A stretch of DNA of 64,000 bases from Kribbella catacumbae DSM 19601. Lineage in GTDB: Bacteria; Actinomycetota; Actinomycetes; Propionibacteriales; Kribbellaceae. The stretch spans positions 1 through 64,000 of the forward strand of contig NZ_AQUZ01000018.1 in assembly GCF_000372465.1 (NCBI RefSeq), written 5' to 3'. This document shows positions 61,580 to 64,000 of the stretch, piece after piece. Under the pieces are notes generated by a model. The model was not told the DNA's origin. It did no database searches and saw only the letters and a program-made list of their open reading frames with translations. Both the position numbers and the translations under genes were made by a program. The stretch's first letter is position 1. Every line of letters begins with the position of its first letter.

Positions 61580-62444
61580 CCGACACCGTGATGGCATGCC
61601 CCTCCGGCAGACGGAAGGCGAACTCACGGCGATGCCACGGCATGTCAGCAGGACGTGCATCGACGGCAAGACCAGCGGCTAGAACAGCCTGATAGACAGG
61701 ATCGACCGGTACGCCGATGTCGACGCCGAGCGTCAGCGGGGCGATCTCGCCAGAGCGCTGTAGATCGAGGGCCGGCCCGCCGTTCCACCGAGAAAGACCG
61801 AGCCGCGCGAACTCCACTTCCGGCTCACCGAACTGGTAGATGACCTGCAAACCAAGGAGGTTGACCAGCAGGTCAGCCGTGCTCATCACGTCACGCACCG
61901 GCACTTGAGAACGGATGCTGATCACCGTCGGGTCGATCGGATGCGCCGCGCGAACCATCACCAGCCACTGCGAGGTCACGCCACCGTTCATCCGCGGCAG
62001 GCGTCCCGCCAGCTCCAGCCTGGCCCGGCGCGCGACACCGAGCGACCGGGCGTTGCGGGAATCGATCCAAGCCTCCACACCGTCAATGCCCGGCAGCCCC
62101 AGCAGATGGTCCACAACCGCGCGAGCAGCCTCTCCCATCAAGCCCTGACCCCACTGATCGCGATGGAGGTACCAGCCGAGGCCGCGGATCGAGGTGCCCT
62201 GGTCGGAGAACACCCCGATCACCCCGAGCGCTCGGGGGGACGTGCGGGACCGAAGTGCCCAGGCGTGGCCGCCGTTGTCGCCGAAGTTCTGGTCGAGGCG
62301 GGCGCGCGAGGCGGCGAGGTCGGGAGCCGGCTTCTCGAAGGCGGACGCCGACCAGATCGGGTCCACGAACATCGCATGCAGATCTGCGAGGTCGCGTTCG
62401 ACGTCGAGCGGGACCAGGTCGAGCTGGTCGGTGGTCAGCTGCAT
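61563..62444 (-). CDS. GNAT acetyltransferase/VOC-fold fusion
   Basis: A 293-residue two-domain protein. Residues 1-175 are a RimJ-like GNAT (WYLHRDQWGQGLMGEAARAV, WIDSRNARSLGVARRARLEL). Residues 176-293 form a VOC/glyoxalase module (QVPVRDVMSTADLLVNLLGL, EIAPLTLGVDIGVPVDPVYQ). The fusion could modify and sequester the same compound, for example an antibiotic; this is inference. Confidence 0.8.
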   Translation of the reverse strand: MQLTTDQLDLVPLDVERDLADLHAMFVDPIWSASAFEKPAPDLAASRARLDQNFGDNGGHAWALRSRTSPRALGVIGVFSDQGTSIRGLGWYLHRDQWGQGLMGEAARAVVDHLLGLPGIDGVEAWIDSRNARSLGVARRARLELAGRLPRMNGGVTSQWLVMVRAAHPIDPTVISIRSQVPVRDVMSTADLLVNLLGLQVIYQFGEPEVEFARLGLSRWNGGPALDLQRSGEIAPLTLGVDIGVPVDPVYQAVLAAGLAVDARPADMPWHRREFAFRLPEGHAITVSGASSG

Positions 62445-62448
62445 GGCG

Positions 62449-62862
62449 TCAGGCTGTAGCTCTGCTGTCGTAGGTGGCGCGGGCGGTGGCGATTTCTCGT
62501 TGGTGGGATTCGGTCCAGGTGACGAGGGACTGGATGGTGGCGTGCAGCGTCACGCCCAGTGGGGTGAGCTCGTAGTCGACGCGTGGCGGTACGACCGGGT
62601 AGACGGTACGGCGTACCAGGCCGTCGCGTTCCAGCTGGCGGAGCGTCACGGTGAGCATGCGCTGGCTGATGCCGTCGATCGTTTTCTTCAGCTCGGTGAA
62701 GCGCAGCTTGCGGTTGTCGAGCAGGGCGATCACCAGCAGGGACCACTTGTCGCCGATCCGGTCCAGGATCTGCCGGACGTCGCAGTCCTCGCGGGTGTCC
62801 CACTGAAATGCGTCCTCGGTGCAGCAGGAGTGACTCGGTTCCTTTGAAGTGCCTTCTTCCAC
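62449..62862 (-). CDS. HxlR-family regulator
   Basis: A 137-residue winged helix protein: EDCDVRQILDRIGDKWSLLV, RFTELKKTIDGISQRMLTVT, VYPVVPPRVDYELTPLG. The N-terminus has CCTEDAF, with a Cys pair that might sense oxidants. GTG 62862. Divergent from an MFS exporter with a palindrome between them. Confidence 0.9.
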   Translation of the reverse strand: MEEGTSKEPSHSCCTEDAFQWDTREDCDVRQILDRIGDKWSLLVIALLDNRKLRFTELKKTIDGISQRMLTVTLRQLERDGLVRRTVYPVVPPRVDYELTPLGVTLHATIQSLVTWTESHQREIATARATYDSRATA

Positions 62863-62890
62863 AATCGTTCATGGTTCCCCAAGATGAGAT

Positions 62891-62909
62891 CGGTTACAAG
62901 AGGTAACCG
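62891..62909. promoter_or_regulatory. HxlR operator in front of MFS exporter
   Basis: CGGTTAC-AAGAG-GTAACCG, perfect 7-bp arms, between the two divergent starts. Confidence 0.75.
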
Positions 62910-62939
62910 ACCACATCTCAGAGAACCGGAGCAATTTCC

Positions 62940-64000
62940 GTGCCTTCAACCATCACCCAGGAGCGGCTGACCGGCCGGTCCTGGGCTGTTCTCCTCGTCC
63001 TCTGCGGCGCGATCTTCCTGGAAGGCATCGACGTTTCGATGATGGGCGTCGCGCTGCCCTCCATCCGGGCCGAGCTCGGCCTGTCCACCAGCGAACTGCA
63101 GTGGGTCGTCAGCGCCTACGTGCTCAGCTACGGCGGGTTCGTCCTGCTCGGCGGCCGGGCTGCCGACATGCTCGGCCGGCGCCGGATGTTCATCACCTGG
63201 CTGGTCATCTTCCTCGCCTTCTCCGGCCTGGGCGGCTTCGCGACCGAAGGCTGGGTGCTGATCCTGGCCCGCTTCGTGACCGGGATCGCCGCCGCCTTCA
63301 TGACCCCGGCCGGCCTGTCGATCATCACCACCTCCTACCCCGAAGGCCCCCAACGCAACAAAGCCCTGCTCGTGTACGCCGGTACTGCGGCCGCCGGTTT
63401 CTCACTCGGCATGGTGGCCGGTGGCTTGCTCACGGCGATCGACTGGCGCTGGGTCTTCTTCGCGCCGGTCGTGCTCGCGGCACTGATCCTGGCCGGCGCG
63501 CTCACCCTGCTCCCGCGAGAAGTTGCCCCCGGCAAGCACGAGGGCGGCTTCGATCTCGGCGGCGCGATCAGCCTGACCTCGTCGATGCTCCTGCTGGTGG
63601 CCACGCTGGTCCGCGCGCCCGACGTACCGGTGACGCAGACGGTGCTCACGGCAATCGCCGGTTTGCTGTTGCTCGCCGCGTTCATCGGGATCGAGCGACG
63701 AGTGGCCGCACCGTTGATCCGGTTGGGCATTCTGCGCAGCGCTTCCCTGGTCAGAGCCAATCTCGGCGCAGTACTCCTGGTCGGTTCCTTCGTCGGCTTC
63801 CAGTTCATCGCAGTGCTCTATCTGCAGGAATTACGGTCCTGGACGGAACTTCAGACCGGGCTCGCGTTGATGGTGATCGGCATCGACTCCGTCCTCGCCC
63901 CGACGTTGACGCCTTGGCTGGTGAATCGCTTCGGCAACGGCCGGGTGGTCTTCGGTGGATTCGCCTTCGCCGCGCTGGGCTACGCACTCTTCCTGCCGCT
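62940..64000 (+). CDS. MFS exporter (DHA2-like), C-terminus beyond the window
   Basis: At least 353 residues of a multidrug-type MFS transporter. Motif LEGIDVSMMGVALPSIRAEL and motif A GRAADMLGRRRMFI are clear; about ten helices are visible before the edge. GTG 62940 follows GGAG at 8 nt. Controlled presumably by the divergent HxlR regulator. Confidence 0.92.
   Translation, partial: MPSTITQERLTGRSWAVLLVLCGAIFLEGIDVSMMGVALPSIRAELGLSTSELQWVVSAYVLSYGGFVLLGGRAADMLGRRRMFITWLVIFLAFSGLGGFATEGWVLILARFVTGIAAAFMTPAGLSIITTSYPEGPQRNKALLVYAGTAAAGFSLGMVAGGLLTAIDWRWVFFAPVVLAALILAGALTLLPREVAPGKHEGGFDLGGAISLTSSMLLLVATLVRAPDVPVTQTVLTAIAGLLLLAAFIGIERRVAAPLIRLGILRSASLVRANLGAVLLVGSFVGFQFIAVLYLQELRSWTELQTGLALMVIGIDSVLAPTLTPWLVNRFGNGRVVFGGFAFAALGYALFLP

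Overview
The window is high-GC actinobacterial chromosome. Gene content, frequent GTG starts, F420-type enzymes, a SigE-family sigma factor and actinobacterial integrative-element genes suggest a Nocardioidaceae/Kribbella-like organism. That assignment is inferred from gene style only; no 16S rRNA is present.

Region 1 (1-13.0 kb) is core and housekeeping chromosome: partial dnaX, rfbA, a decayed dipeptidyl-peptidase, an acyl-CoA ligase, a lactonase-like hydrolase with its MarR regulator, a two-component system, an acyl-CoA dehydrogenase, nadE and the 4.5S SRP RNA gene. It ends at a tRNA-Ser(GGA) gene (13032-13119).

Region 2 (13.06-34.94 kb) is accessory DNA integrated in that tRNA. The last 59 bp of the tRNA locus occur three times (13064, 29740, 34885) and delimit two tandem elements. 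Element 1 (about 16.7 kb) is an actinobacterial integrative and conjugative element (AICE): integrase, excisionase, DUF3631 helicase-like protein plus prim-pol replication pair, FtsK-like TraB translocase with an adjacent cluster of GGTAGCGG octamers (candidate transfer locus), small transfer proteins, and a GntR regulator with paired operators. Its right half is lower-GC cargo: a restriction-like/PIN fusion, an XRE-TPR regulator, and a GHKL-ATPase/PD-(D/E)xK nuclease fusion rich in rare TTA codons. The two fusions look like single-gene defence effectors. Element 2 (about 5.1 kb) is a relic with a frameshifted, N-terminally truncated integrase, a SigE-type sigma/anti-sigma pair bracketed by tRNA-Gly fragments, and a secreted repeat protein.

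Region 3 (35-64 kb) is chromosome again: a secreted DMFase-beta-like protein, hydrolases, an AAA ATPase behind a palindrome, an F420/hemerythrin fusion, an acyltransferase/TetR pair, a sugar ABC transporter operon, an unusual four-gene operon (three paralogous small proteins plus a zinc-peptidase-like protein), a DeoR/LacI hybrid regulator with a DUF624 protein, two MFS exporters, Tex, and several small regulator/enzyme pairs with recognisable operators.

A recurring theme is decay. At three loci (12.7, 41.3 and 60.3 kb) the 5' halves of two convergent genes are fused where both 3' halves have been deleted. Regulation is also legible: at least eight palindromic operators sit at regulator-linked promoters, some with leaderless starts.
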